64,000 nucleotides of DNA from Shewanella hanedai (GTDB lineage Bacteria; Pseudomonadota; Gammaproteobacteria; Enterobacterales; Shewanellaceae), in assembly GCF_007197645.1 (NCBI RefSeq), contig NZ_VKGK01000014.1:62001-126000 (forward strand). The letters run 5' to 3'. The translations under genes were made by a program, and so were the position numbers. The notes under the pieces are model-generated. The model was not told the DNA's origin, searched no databases, and saw only the letters and a program-made list of their open reading frames with translations. Below, piece after piece: positions 9,299-19,039 of the stretch. The stretch's first letter is position 1; the number at the start of each line of letters is the position of its first letter.

Positions 9299-9793
9299 TT
9301 AAAGTATGATCGATAAATCGAGTTTATCACTCGACACTGCCACACCATTCTCATCTGAATATAACATCATACCCGGTACAATTATATTGTTAGCGATATC
9401 AAGCTTAAGGTTTACTTCACCTACGTTTAATTTAACCGTCTTAATTGGGTTAGCACCTAGCGCCTTGATACCAATATCTAACTGACTAAGAACACCCACA
9501 TCCCTGACACAACCATTAATGATGATCCCCTCCCAGCCATTCTTAACGGCATCCATGGCGATCATATCTCCAAGAAGTGCTCTATTTAATGAACCGCTGC
9601 CATCCACAACAAGCACTTTACCTTTACCCTCTGTAGCCAATAACTTTTTAACCATAGAGTTGTCTTCAAAGCACTTGATTGTGACGACTTCACCCCAGAA
9701 TATCTTTTTCTGACCATATTGGTTAAGAGCAATAGGTAATAATGAAAGTTGCTCAGCATAATGATCATAAAGGTCAGGTAAAAGGTCCAGCAT
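9299..9793 (-). CDS. rraA: RraA family protein
   Basis: The 164-residue product has the RraA fold: a glycine-rich segment (LVVDGSGSLNRALLGDMIA, about 60-79) and INGCVRDV with the conserved Arg-Asp pair near 97-98. E. coli RraA binds RNase E and inhibits it; close relatives are 4-hydroxy-4-methyl-2-oxoglutarate or oxaloacetate aldolases/decarboxylases using the same Arg-Asp motif. The sequence alone does not separate these roles. It lies 30 bp upstream of the AsmA-family gene on the same strand, and the divergent small gene at 9993 shares its upstream region. Confidence 0.85.
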   Translation of the reverse strand: MLDLLPDLYDHYAEQLSLLPIALNQYGQKKIFWGEVVTIKCFEDNSMVKKLLATEGKGKVLVVDGSGSLNRALLGDMIAMDAVKNGWEGIIINGCVRDVGVLSQLDIGIKALGANPIKTVKLNVGEVNLKLDIANNIIVPGMMLYSDENGVAVSSDKLDLSIIL

Positions 9794-9992
9794 ATTAATC
9801 TCCTAAGTCAATTTTTAACAGATTAACCTCTTATCCATTTTTCAACAAGGTCATAACAAAATAGTGAGATTACTTAATAAATATTTATTTACGAATATAT
9901 ATATGAATATCTTTAACAAGCCAACTTAAAAGTCTATAATGAAAAATAGTCAATTCTGACTCTTAATAATCTCATTTTAAAAGTGAACAACA

Positions 9993-10307
9993 ATGAACAA
10001 TAACCTTGATTTACAAAGTGCATTAGCTGCATTGGATGAGTATGGATATGATAAAAAACAATCCAGTGATCTAACTCAGGCTCGTAACAAACAACAGATG
10101 GGTAAGTACATTGAATCTTTAGATTATAATCTTCGTCGCTTATTGATATTACAAGAGACAGTTAATGAACTTGTTGCTAACAAGAAACGCTTGATAGTTC
10201 AACAGGAAAATATTCAAACCTACAAGACCAAAGTGATTAATTTGTCTCGACAATTCAACATTTCTTATGATGATGTTTTACAGATAATGAAAGATCAGGT
10301 TAACTAA
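9993..10307 (+). CDS. Small coiled-coil protein, function unknown
   Basis: A 104-residue soluble product that I do not recognise. Residues about 35-85 are Leu/Lys/Gln rich and look like a two-helix coiled coil (LRRLLILQETVNELVANKKR). The C-terminus FNISYDDVLQIMKDQ resembles a short helical cap. There is no signal peptide or membrane segment. Gene-like features are codon use similar to neighbours and its own AT-rich upstream region of about 200 bp shared with rraA. Confidence 0.6.
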   Translation: MNNNLDLQSALAALDEYGYDKKQSSDLTQARNKQQMGKYIESLDYNLRRLLILQETVNELVANKKRLIVQQENIQTYKTKVINLSRQFNISYDDVLQIMKDQVN

Positions 10308-10608
10308 ATCGTTTGGTTTATTAACATATCAACATTATATAACCATTGAATATTACCCCTAATTAATTTAAATGACTCAGTTATGCAACTCTTTGTGTTA
10401 GCTGAGGTTTTTACATTAAGCCTGCAAGAATTCTCTTTGTCATCAAACAGCAACGAACACTTGCGATACTGCCAACCATGTAAGTATTTTCACGATTTTG
10501 TGTGATTGACAATCATCAGATATCAGTAGCAGTTATCGCATAGTTTTTGTTTCTCTGCATCTTATTTTAACCTTTCCAACTAAGGTTAAATATAGTTAAT
10601 ACTTTCTA
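10308..10608. other. Intergenic region between small coiled-coil gene and msrQ
   Basis: About 300 bp with no gene seen. Two weak hairpins are present: CTCAG/CTGAG arms at 10376-10406 followed by GTTTTT, a possible terminator for the small gene, and AACCTT/AAGGTT near 10570-10588, possibly ending msrQ from the other side. Confidence 0.4.
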
Positions 10609-11241
10609 TTAGCTAGTCGATTTCGATTTGAATTTATTAGCTAAAATGGTTTGGTAAAACTTATATAAGGGTAACCTAATCAAAAGTAATGAGCTTGTAA
10701 CTAAAATATATATACTTGGTTCAATAACTTCTGATTTAACCGACCAATAGAAATGTATGGGGACTAAAATAGCGACAAGATATACAAGATTGTGTAACTG
10801 CTGCCAACGTTTCCCCATCTTACGTCTAATCACTTTAAACGAAGTAATCGACAATGCAAAAAGTATAATGTAAGCCAAAGCACCCACTAGTATATATGGC
10901 CGTTTTAATACTTCTTCAATAAGAAGTGACCATTCAAATAAGAGATCTAAACTGATAAAAGCAAAAATATGTAAGCTTGCATAAGCAAACACATATAGTC
11001 CTACAACGCGCCGAGTCTGGATCAAAACACCTTGTTTAAATTTACGTGCTATAGGAGAAATCGCTAATAATACGATTAAGGTATTAAGTGCACCGATACC
11101 CGTATAATGAATAATGAACTGCACAGGATCGCCACCAGCTTGATCCGACAATATTAACAAGATTAAGTAAGCGACAGGCAAAATAGCAATGCTGTGAATG
11201 GCGACTTTCAACCAAAAGAGATGTTTCATTGTTAAACGCAT
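10609..11241 (-). CDS. msrQ: Heme-binding membrane subunit MsrQ of methionine sulfoxide reductase
   Basis: MsrQ is an inner-membrane b-type cytochrome that passes electrons from the quinone pool to MsrP. The product of about 210 residues has five to six membrane helices with conserved histidines in AIHSIAILP, FAYASLHIFAF and QLHNLVYLVAI. I choose the ATG at 11241, preceded by GGAG at 7 bp, over an upstream GTG; this gives the E. coli length. It follows msrP on the same strand, about 75 bp away, the usual pair. Confidence 0.93.
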   Translation of the reverse strand: MRLTMKHLFWLKVAIHSIAILPVAYLILLILSDQAGGDPVQFIIHYTGIGALNTLIVLLAISPIARKFKQGVLIQTRRVVGLYVFAYASLHIFAFISLDLLFEWSLLIEEVLKRPYILVGALAYIILFALSITSFKVIRRKMGKRWQQLHNLVYLVAILVPIHFYWSVKSEVIEPSIYILVTSSLLLIRLPLYKFYQTILANKFKSKSTS

Positions 11242-11315
11242 TGTTAACTCCAAGCCTGTATCCACATAGTTCAAAATAAGGTTACTCACACATAGATGAG
11301 CAACCTCAACATCAA

Positions 11316-12332
11316 TTAGAAGTTTTTTGTTAAATTCAAGCCTTGGTACAAACCAGACACCTGTTCTTCGTAACCATTAAAGGGCAGTGTTTTTATTCGC
11401 TTAGCAGAAAATAATCCGCCTTCACCAATCCGTCTCTCACTCGCCTGAGACCAACGTGGATGATCGACATCAGGATTGACATTGGCATAGAAACCATACT
11501 CTTGTGGAGCAAGTTGATTCCAACTTGTTGGCGGCCTCTTATCCATCACTCGGATCCGAACTAACGACTTAATACTCTTGAAACCATATTTCCAAGGAAC
11601 CACTAAACGTATCGGTGCTCCATTTTGTGGCGGTAAACTTTTACCATAAAGACCAACGGCTAAAAATGACAGATCATTCATCGCTTCAGCGATGGTCAAC
11701 CCTTCTACATATGGATAGTGGATCCCTCCACCCATTAAACGGCTCTTTTGTCCCGGCATCTGCTCAGGATCAAACAATGTCTCAAATGCCACATATTTAG
11801 CCTTACTGGTCAATCCTGCTTTTTTCAGTAAAGAAGCTAAAGGAAAGCCAACCCAAGGGATAACCATAGACCACGCCTCAACACAACGTAAACGGTAAGT
11901 ACGCTCTTCCAGCGCCATCATCTTGGTTAAATCATCTAGCCCTAGCGTAATGGGGTGGTCAACCTCACCATCGATAACCAGTGTCCACGGATCGACCTTA
12001 AAGTCTTGCGCGTTTTCTGCCGGATCTGATTTATCTGTCCCAAATTCATAGAAATTATTATGGCGGATCACCTTCTCGAAAGGTGTCTTTGCTTCGTTGA
12101 CTTCAAAGCCTGTATTTACCGTGAATGCCAACGGAGAGGTGATAAAAGGCACACTAGGCTTATTTTCGCCAAACAGGTCGAAAATACCCGCTTGTACTTG
12201 ACCAGGAATACTCGCACCTACAGCGCCCAAACCTAAGGCTTTAATGATGTTACGACGGTCATTAAACACTGATTCAGGCGTGATGTCTGAACTCTTTAAT
12301 GTGTCCCAAGAAGGTCTTTTTTTAAAATGCAT
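11316..12332 (-). CDS. msrP: Periplasmic methionine sulfoxide reductase, molybdopterin subunit MsrP
   Basis: MsrP repairs oxidised methionines in periplasmic proteins. The 338-residue product has a twin-arginine signal ([19 protein letters not shown], Arg26-Arg27) for folded export with its molybdenum cofactor. Cys150 in YRLRCVEAW is the expected Mo ligand. Further matches to the sulfite-oxidase fold are [17 protein letters not shown] and [19 protein letters not shown]. It is followed by msrQ in the usual operon. Confidence 0.95.
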   Translation of the reverse strand: MHFKKRPSWDTLKSSDITPESVFNDRRNIIKALGLGAVGASIPGQVQAGIFDLFGENKPSVPFITSPLAFTVNTGFEVNEAKTPFEKVIRHNNFYEFGTDKSDPAENAQDFKVDPWTLVIDGEVDHPITLGLDDLTKMMALEERTYRLRCVEAWSMVIPWVGFPLASLLKKAGLTSKAKYVAFETLFDPEQMPGQKSRLMGGGIHYPYVEGLTIAEAMNDLSFLAVGLYGKSLPPQNGAPIRLVVPWKYGFKSIKSLVRIRVMDKRPPTSWNQLAPQEYGFYANVNPDVDHPRWSQASERRIGEGGLFSAKRIKTLPFNGYEEQVSGLYQGLNLTKNF

Positions 12333-12600
12333 CGAATAGTCCTTTTATTATTTCTTCATAGATAAGACCGCAATATCCCCAATTCAATTTCATATAAATT
12401 GAGTTCAATGACGACACTCGAAAAAATTGCCATATTCTGATTATAGTTACAGCTGAGCAGAGTAAATCTAGTATTAATAGCCATCTTTGATAACAGAGAC
12501 TCAACAAGTGATTAATAGTTATTCATTTACACCTATGTGACTTGAACTAGCTGAGCCGAAATGCGAATCTTAGGGCTCTCTTTGACCAAGGCCAGCTTTC

Positions 12601-14097
12601 ATGCCCATCGATATCACTCTATCCGTCCCTGAAATCATTGCACTTATCGCGATCTCTTTTCTTTCAATACTCATTGGTGCACTGCTCAATCAAAAGCTCA
12701 CCAGACGTCGCTGGGAACTGTCTAAAGAACACATTGAGAATAGTCATCAACAAGAGATAGAACAATATACGCAAGAACTACAACATAAAGAATCTGTTTT
12801 ATGTGAGAAAGATCAGCAACTGGAGCAAGTACAATTCAAACTTGAACAACAACTATCAGCATTCGGAAAGGCTCAAGCTGATGCACAGCGATGCACGGGT
12901 CTTGAACTCCAACTCAAAGAGCTACAGCGTAAGTTAATGGAATCTCAGCTCGCGTTATCTAAATCAAACGCCATGCAGCAAACCCTAACGGTTAAATTCA
13001 CTGCTGAACAACAAGCCCTTGAAGATAAACTTCAACTACTTGAAACGGCTGAAGCAAGATTAAATACCCAATTTGAAAATCTCGCCAATAAAATATTTGA
13101 AGAACGTTCTGAAAAATTCCAACACCAAAATACTAGCCAACTAGACTCCGTACTTGCGCCTTTCAAACAACAGCTTGAAGGCTTTAGAAAACAAGTGAGT
13201 GAATCTTACACTCATGAGCAATCCCAACGCAGCGCATTTAATCATCAACTTGAATCCCTCAAGGCGTTGAATATGCAAATGAGTCAAGATGCCGTCAACC
13301 TCACCAATGCGTTAAAAGGCGACAATAAACAGCAAGGTAACTGGGGAGAAGTCATTTTAGAGCGGGTTTTGCAGGAGAGTGGTTTACGTGAAGGTCATGA
13401 ATACGAGACTCAAACTGAACTGAAGAATGATGAGGGCAAACGCTTTAAACCCGATGTTATTGTCCACCTTCCAGAAAACAAAGATGTCGTTATTGATGCA
13501 AAAATGTCTCTCGTGGCTTACGAGCGCTACTTTAACAGTGATGATAACGCTATACGTATTCAAGCACTCAAAGAACATGTGATCTCAATACGCAGTCATA
13601 TTAAAGGACTTAGCAATAAGGATTATCAAAAACTTCACGGGCTAACAAGCTTGGATTATGTGTTAATGTTTATTCCATTAGAGCCTGCATTTCTTCTCGC
13701 TCTTGAGCATGATCCTAGTTTGGTTAACTATGCACTAGAACACAACATCATGATCGTCAGCCCGACAAACCTACTTGTCGCTCTAAGAACCATCAACAAT
13801 ATTTGGCGTTACGAGTACCAAAATCAAAATGCACAACATATCGCCAAGCAAGCAGGGAAAATATACGATAAACTTTGTGGCTACATAGAAGACATGGAAA
13901 AGTTGGGTCGCGCCATCGAGGGGGCTGAAAAAAGCTACGCTAGTGCCATGAACAAACTCTCAAGTGGAAAAGGTAACTTAGTTAAGCAAGCGCATCAGAT
14001 GCAGCAACTCGGTGTAGACACCAGTAAAAAACTAGATCAACGCATGCTAGATCAAGCCCTATCTGACTATCAATTTGATGATAAGCAGCTTAACTGA
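12601..14097 (+). CDS. rmuC: DNA recombination protein RmuC
   Basis: RmuC-family proteins limit DNA inversions or rearrangements and carry a PD-(D/E)XK nuclease-like domain. The 498-residue product has an N-terminal membrane helix (about 10-30), a long Gln/Glu-rich coiled coil (about 40-230) and the RmuC domain (about 240-450). The domain contains KQQGNWGEVILERVLQESGL, FKPDVIVHLPENKDVVIDAK with the acidic and Lys residues of the nuclease core, and MFIPLEPAF. No frameshift. It starts just after AGCTTTC and is followed by slt on the same strand. Confidence 0.94.
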   Translation: MPIDITLSVPEIIALIAISFLSILIGALLNQKLTRRRWELSKEHIENSHQQEIEQYTQELQHKESVLCEKDQQLEQVQFKLEQQLSAFGKAQADAQRCTGLELQLKELQRKLMESQLALSKSNAMQQTLTVKFTAEQQALEDKLQLLETAEARLNTQFENLANKIFEERSEKFQHQNTSQLDSVLAPFKQQLEGFRKQVSESYTHEQSQRSAFNHQLESLKALNMQMSQDAVNLTNALKGDNKQQGNWGEVILERVLQESGLREGHEYETQTELKNDEGKRFKPDVIVHLPENKDVVIDAKMSLVAYERYFNSDDNAIRIQALKEHVISIRSHIKGLSNKDYQKLHGLTSLDYVLMFIPLEPAFLLALEHDPSLVNYALEHNIMIVSPTNLLVALRTINNIWRYEYQNQNAQHIAKQAGKIYDKLCGYIEDMEKLGRAIEGAEKSYASAMNKLSSGKGNLVKQAHQMQQLGVDTSKKLDQRMLDQALSDYQFDDKQLN

Positions 14098-14150
14098 TCC
14101 ACGCCTAAGTTAGGGCACCAGATAATATGGATATTAAAGGAAAAGTAGTA

Positions 14151-16100
14151 ATGCGCATTCAGGTCGTTGGCATTCTCAAACACGTTTTATCTAAAGTTGG
14201 TCCTTTGCTTGTTGTTCTATCAAGTGTCGCTATCGCGAACATGACGCATGCAAGCTCATTAACGCAAGAACAACAAACATACTTAGATGCACGAGACGCC
14301 TTAGATAAAAAGCAGACAAAAGAGTATGCCCGCTTAAGGTCTTTGCTCGCTGATTATCCGTTAACCGTTTATCTGGATTATCATGCCAACATCAATACCA
14401 TATTGGCCTACAAGGGAGCCAAAGCAGATAAGGCGCTTGAACAATTTAAAGACACTCCCCTTTTTAATTCCGCTAGATATCGTTATCTCCAACATGTTGG
14501 GGCTCAAAAACGTTGGGCAGACTTTTTAGCCATCAGCCCGACTTCTCCGAATAATATCACGTTGCAGTGTTACTACTATCGAGCAGAGCTATCCCAAGGC
14601 GATAAAGAACAGGCTTATAAAGGAGCGAAATCACTTTGGTTATACGGAAAGTCTCGTCCTAAAGAGTGCGATCCTCTCTTTTCTGCATGGCGAAAGAATG
14701 GCGGTATGACCCAAGAGTTAATTTGGTCTCGTATGTTGCTCAGTTTTAATGCTAACCAATACGGGCTATTAACCTACCTATCCCGTAAAGTCACCAGCCA
14801 ACAGAAAGCGGCAAAAACGTTAATGGCCGTTTACAAAGATCCTAGAAGCTTACGCCATGCCCAAAAATTTTCAGCTCCAGCAAAGATCTATGCAGACATT
14901 GTCGATGCCGGCTTACGAAAATTAGCGCGAAAAGATCTTAAACAAGCCGTAAAGCTCTTTGCTAGCTATCAAAAAACTGGCCGATTTAGCGATTATCAAG
15001 GCCGTAAGCTAGGACGTTATTTAGTTAAACGGGCTGTAATACGACAAGAGGAACAACTAAAAGGGTTTGTCGATACCATGTTACCTCTGCTAGACAGTGA
15101 TGATCTTGTGGAGTTAAGACTCAGGTGGGCAATACGTGAAAATGACAATCAATCCATCACAACGACCCTTCCACTGCTTAGTGAGCAGAAAAAGGCAAAA
15201 TCAAGATGGCAGTATTGGCTTTCTAGAGAGGCGGGCAACACGGAATCTGCTCACAGCAAAATCCTTAATGACCTAAGCCAGCAACGCAATTTCTATGGTT
15301 TTTCCGCCGCGAATGAGCTCAATGCTGACTATCAACTCCAAGATAAGCTCTCAAAAAGCGACCCGGTCAATCATAAAAAACTGTACGATGATTCAGGTCT
15401 GTCTCGGGTTATCGAACTGCTGGCGTTAGATAAAAACATTGATGCTAGAGCTGAATGGGTACTCATGCTCGGACGACACAATAAAATGATGCAAAAAGAG
15501 TACGCCGTTTTAGCCTTAGAGAACCAATGGCACTCCCTAGGTGTTCAAGCAAGTATTCAAGGTAAGTTATGGAACGACATGACCATTCGTTTTCCCTATG
15601 CAGCAAACGATGAATTTACCAAGGCCAGCAAGCAATACAAAGTCAATGTTGACGAAATACGGGCTATCGCTCGACGAGAAAGTGCATTTTATTCATATGC
15701 CACCTCAGGTGCTGGAGCAAGAGGTTTGATGCAACTTATGCCCGCTACGGCAAAAGAGACCGCAAGAAAACACAAGCTAGCATACAAGAACAAACGCAGT
15801 TTATATCACGCTAATATCAATGTTCCTCTTGGCAGTGCTTACTACGCCTCCTTACTTAAGCAGTTCAACAATAACCGTGTGCTGGCAACAGCAGCTTATA
15901 ACGCGGGTCCGCATAGGGTAAAGAGCTGGCTAAAAGTATCGAATGGACAATTGGATGTCATTGAGTTTATTGAATCCCTCCCCTTTACTGAAACACGAGA
16001 ATATGTCCAAGCCGTGTTTAGTTATCGGGTGATTTATCAGATAAAACAGGGCAAGAAACCTGAATTATTCTCCGCTGCTGAGCTAAACTTCAAATACTAA
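14151..16100 (+). CDS. slt: Soluble lytic murein transglycosylase (Slt70-like)
   Basis: Slt is a periplasmic exo-muramidase that releases 1,6-anhydro-muropeptides. The product has a signal peptide (cleavage near THA/S), a long superhelical alpha domain (about 30-480), a linker domain and a C-terminal SLT domain. The catalytic Glu lies in RRESAFYSYA, followed by GARGLMQLMP and AAYNAGPHRV. The ATG at 14151 is favoured because AGGA lies 9 bp upstream, and the signal peptide then begins correctly; an ATG at 14127 is possible. At about 650 residues it matches Slt70. Confidence 0.93.
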   Translation: MRIQVVGILKHVLSKVGPLLVVLSSVAIANMTHASSLTQEQQTYLDARDALDKKQTKEYARLRSLLADYPLTVYLDYHANINTILAYKGAKADKALEQFKDTPLFNSARYRYLQHVGAQKRWADFLAISPTSPNNITLQCYYYRAELSQGDKEQAYKGAKSLWLYGKSRPKECDPLFSAWRKNGGMTQELIWSRMLLSFNANQYGLLTYLSRKVTSQQKAAKTLMAVYKDPRSLRHAQKFSAPAKIYADIVDAGLRKLARKDLKQAVKLFASYQKTGRFSDYQGRKLGRYLVKRAVIRQEEQLKGFVDTMLPLLDSDDLVELRLRWAIRENDNQSITTTLPLLSEQKKAKSRWQYWLSREAGNTESAHSKILNDLSQQRNFYGFSAANELNADYQLQDKLSKSDPVNHKKLYDDSGLSRVIELLALDKNIDARAEWVLMLGRHNKMMQKEYAVLALENQWHSLGVQASIQGKLWNDMTIRFPYAANDEFTKASKQYKVNVDEIRAIARRESAFYSYATSGAGARGLMQLMPATAKETARKHKLAYKNKRSLYHANINVPLGSAYYASLLKQFNNNRVLATAAYNAGPHRVKSWLKVSNGQLDVIEFIESLPFTETREYVQAVFSYRVIYQIKQGKKPELFSAAELNFKY

Positions 16101-16111
16101 TGCCTCCAAGC

Positions 16112-16161
16112 TCCCCTCTTTAACCTGAAATGTTACAACAACAGGGTTTAAAGGGGGGATG
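16112..16161. terminator. Hairpin after slt
   Basis: CCCCTCTTTAACCTG and CAGGGTTTAAAGGGG form a long, slightly bulged stem just after the slt stop. No clear T run follows, so it may be a rho-independent terminator of weak form or an mRNA-stabilising hairpin. Confidence 0.55.
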
Positions 16162-16302
16162 AAATATAGCGGCTCCCCCTGATAACTCATTTGTCCTAAG
16201 TGTATAAAAATCTATCAAACAGACCTCGTTAACGTGAAAGTTTTAGACACGCATACTAGAATGTGAATAATAATGATTTAGATTAAGGATAAACTCATAA
16301 AG

Positions 16303-16998
16303 ATGATCACACTCGACACACTTTTATTAAGTGCTGAATATCAGCCCCTTGTTGATGCCAAGAGTTTACATGTCTGCGGTTATGAGGCGTTATCACGTTT
16401 TAAAGATAAACAAGGAAAGGCTACACCGCCTAATATCATCTTCGAGCAACTCCACGAACAAAGCCATCTACTGTCATTGATTGAACACAAAGCAAAAGCG
16501 TTTCAAATTGAACATTCAGATTTAACACTCCCCCTATTTATCAATTTAGATCCCCATGCCGCTGAGCATAACTTTGACGAGATGCTCGTGCTTTTGTCTT
16601 CTCGGGCAGATATCACTGTGGAACTTATCGAAAATACCTGTATAAATGATGCCAGACTCTCAAGCAAGCTCCTTTCTCAGCTAAAAGCCAAACAGATAAG
16701 CGTAGCACTGGATGATATTGGCGCGCCCCACTCTATGCTCTCGCTAGATCTCCTCAGCCAAGTCAACACGCTCAAATTCGATATCGATTGGTTCAATAAA
16801 ACCTCACCCAGTGATCTTAATTTGATAAAAGCATTAATTCAGTTTGCCAAATCCAGTGATAAACTTTGCGTACTGGAAGGGATTGAGACACTCGCACAAC
16901 TTGAATTGGCCCGTGGACTCGAGATTGATCTAGTACAAGGCTTTTTATTCAAAGAACAGTTTGTCACAGCCCCCACTTCCATCGCCTTAATCCCATAA
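16303..16998 (+). CDS. EAL-domain protein (putative c-di-GMP phosphodiesterase)
   Basis: A stand-alone EAL domain of 231 residues without sensor or membrane parts. The metal and substrate residues seem to be kept: Glu in YEALSRF, Asn in FINLDPH, Glu in VELIENT, the Asp pair in ALDDIG, Lys in LKFDIDW, Glu in LEGIETL and Gln in VQGFLF. It may therefore be an active c-di-GMP phosphodiesterase that opens the ring to pGpG, though the loop after DDIG is shorter and less conserved than usual. It stands alone between slt and the MoxR gene. Confidence 0.85.
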   Translation: MITLDTLLLSAEYQPLVDAKSLHVCGYEALSRFKDKQGKATPPNIIFEQLHEQSHLLSLIEHKAKAFQIEHSDLTLPLFINLDPHAAEHNFDEMLVLLSSRADITVELIENTCINDARLSSKLLSQLKAKQISVALDDIGAPHSMLSLDLLSQVNTLKFDIDWFNKTSPSDLNLIKALIQFAKSSDKLCVLEGIETLAQLELARGLEIDLVQGFLFKEQFVTAPTSIALIP

Positions 16999-17119
16999 TA
17001 TTCGAGAGGATTGAATAAAAATATTCAACACAGCTATAAACTTAACTGGATCCTAACAGTGGTTTGCCCCATAGTTTGTTATCAAGCAGTTAATCAATTG
17101 CAAAGTGGTAAGGAGTCCG

Positions 17120-18031
17120 ATGGCACAGCAAAGCATTTCTCAGATAATCGCCCAACTTGAAAAGGTGCTTTTAGGAAAACCTGCACAAATTAAACTGGCA
17201 CTGACCTGCATTCTTGCTAGAGGTCACCTACTTATCGAAGATCTACCCGGCATGGGTAAAACGAGCCTATCCCACGGTATCGCCCAAACGTTAGGGTTAA
17301 GCTATCAAAGGGTACAATTTACCAGTGATATGTTACCGGCAGACATCTTAGGCGTCTCAATTTTTGACAGTGAACAATCACAATTTGTTTTTCATCCTGG
17401 GCCTATTTTTAAACAGATGATCTTAGCCGATGAAATAAATCGAGCCAGCCCGAAAACCCAAAGTGCGCTACTCGAAGCCATGGCTGAAAATCAGATCACC
17501 GTTGATGGTATTACACACCCATTGCCCAACCCTTTTTTTGTGATCGCGACGCAAAACCCCAGTGAACAATCTGGTACCTTTCCTTTACCAGAGTCTCAAT
17601 TAGATCGATTCATGATGCGTCTCTCTATCGGCTATCCCAATGCAGACGCTGAACTTGAGATGCTCAAAAACCATGTACAACCCACTCAGATAACCACGCT
17701 TCCTCAATGTATCGCTCAGCTTGAACTCATTGAGCTGCAAAAAATGGTAGACAAGGTAAGTGCATCCGATGCGCTCTTAGGGTATATCCTTGCGCTAATC
17801 GAAGCATCCCGCGTTCAGAAAGAGGGATATGGCCTTTCTCCTAGAGCAACTAAAGCCTTGCTTCAATCGGCAAAAGCCTGGGCCTTCATTCAAGGACGAA
17901 GTTACTTAGTCCCTGAAGATGTTCAAGCCGTATTTTCATCGGTCGCTGAACACAGGATCCGCAGCAGTAGCCAACAACAGGGTGAAGCGATTTCACAAAG
18001 AATACTCAGTAATACCAACCCGATATTATAG
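17120..18031 (+). CDS. MoxR-family AAA+ ATPase
   Basis: The product of about 303 residues has Walker A DLPGMGKTS, Walker B LADEINRAS and the sensor segment IATQNPSEQSGTFPLPESQLDRF, all typical of MoxR ATPases. These act as chaperones that insert metals or assemble complexes, often with DUF58/VWA partners. The ATG at 17120 is chosen because AAGGAG stands 5 bp before it; a GTG at 17105 lies upstream of the site. It opens an operon with the DUF58 and transglutaminase genes; the DUF58 ATG follows the stop directly. Confidence 0.93.
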   Translation: MAQQSISQIIAQLEKVLLGKPAQIKLALTCILARGHLLIEDLPGMGKTSLSHGIAQTLGLSYQRVQFTSDMLPADILGVSIFDSEQSQFVFHPGPIFKQMILADEINRASPKTQSALLEAMAENQITVDGITHPLPNPFFVIATQNPSEQSGTFPLPESQLDRFMMRLSIGYPNADAELEMLKNHVQPTQITTLPQCIAQLELIELQKMVDKVSASDALLGYILALIEASRVQKEGYGLSPRATKALLQSAKAWAFIQGRSYLVPEDVQAVFSSVAEHRIRSSSQQQGEAISQRILSNTNPIL

Positions 18032-19039
18032 ATGCGCTCAATGAACTTCATGGGTAAAAGCAACACACAACAGGGGCGAATAAGGCAATGGTTCAGTCGT
18101 TGGCTAGCGAGTCGACTGCCGCCCGCCTCTAAGGTCACATTAGCTCATAAGAGTGTATTCATTTTACCCACGAGTTTTGGCATGCTGTGGCTATTTTTAG
18201 TCTTGATCCTGTTTCTTTTTGGTACGAATTATCAGAATAATTTGGTCATCGCATTAAGCTTGCTGCTACTCAGCGTCTTTAATACCTGCATTATTTACAG
18301 CTACCGAAATTTGGCCGGCTTAACCATCTCCTCAAAGTCTTGCCCCCAAGCCTATGCGGGCGATACCTTGGTTTTCCCCATTCATCTGTCCGCCAAACAA
18401 ACGCAATTCTCAGTGTTAATTAATTACCCTCAAAACCAAATTAAGCGTTTAGACAGAGTCACAACACAGCCAACAAACACCTTAATCTCTTTTGATAATT
18501 CATACCGAGGAATCGTCTCTCCCGGCCGACTAAAAATCGAATCACGCTACCCGTTAGGCTTATGCAGAGCTTGGTCTCATGTGGATCTTGATAATCAGCA
18601 CATTGTTTTTGCTTCCCCATTGGATGCAAAAGAGCAATTGACGCATTTTGATAATAGCCATGAATATATTGCGAATGACCAAGGCGGTCATATTCCTGGC
18701 GTCGATGAATTTAAAGGCTTAAGACAGCATATTCCAGGGGAATCCCTGAAGCAGGTGGCATGGAAACAACTCGCGCAAGGCCGAGGTATGCTAACAAAAG
18801 AGTTCCAACAGCCTCAAGGGCAACCCCAATGGCTGACACTCGCCGATCTCACCATCAACGAGCTGGAGACCAGACTTAGCCAACTGACCCATTCGGTGGA
18901 TACATTAAGTGAAAAAGGACAGGTTTTTGGCCTTGTGTTAGGGGACAATATTATTCCTCCCTCTGAAGGTGAGAGTCACCGAATTCGATGTTTACAAGCC
19001 ATCGCACTCGTCCCTGCTAAGTCAGAGACTCAACAATGA
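18032..19039 (+). CDS. DUF58 domain membrane protein
   Basis: The 335-residue product has two membrane helices (about 45-90) and a C-terminal DUF58 segment with GVDEFKGLRQHIPGESLKQVAWKQLA, the conserved Arg/Pro-Gly region. Proteins of this kind accompany MoxR ATPases and transglutaminase-like membrane proteins; the molecular job is not known. It begins directly after the MoxR stop codon and its last four bases overlap the start of the transglutaminase gene (ATGA). Confidence 0.9.
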   Translation: MRSMNFMGKSNTQQGRIRQWFSRWLASRLPPASKVTLAHKSVFILPTSFGMLWLFLVLILFLFGTNYQNNLVIALSLLLLSVFNTCIIYSYRNLAGLTISSKSCPQAYAGDTLVFPIHLSAKQTQFSVLINYPQNQIKRLDRVTTQPTNTLISFDNSYRGIVSPGRLKIESRYPLGLCRAWSHVDLDNQHIVFASPLDAKEQLTHFDNSHEYIANDQGGHIPGVDEFKGLRQHIPGESLKQVAWKQLAQGRGMLTKEFQQPQGQPQWLTLADLTINELETRLSQLTHSVDTLSEKGQVFGLVLGDNIIPPSEGESHRIRCLQAIALVPAKSETQQ

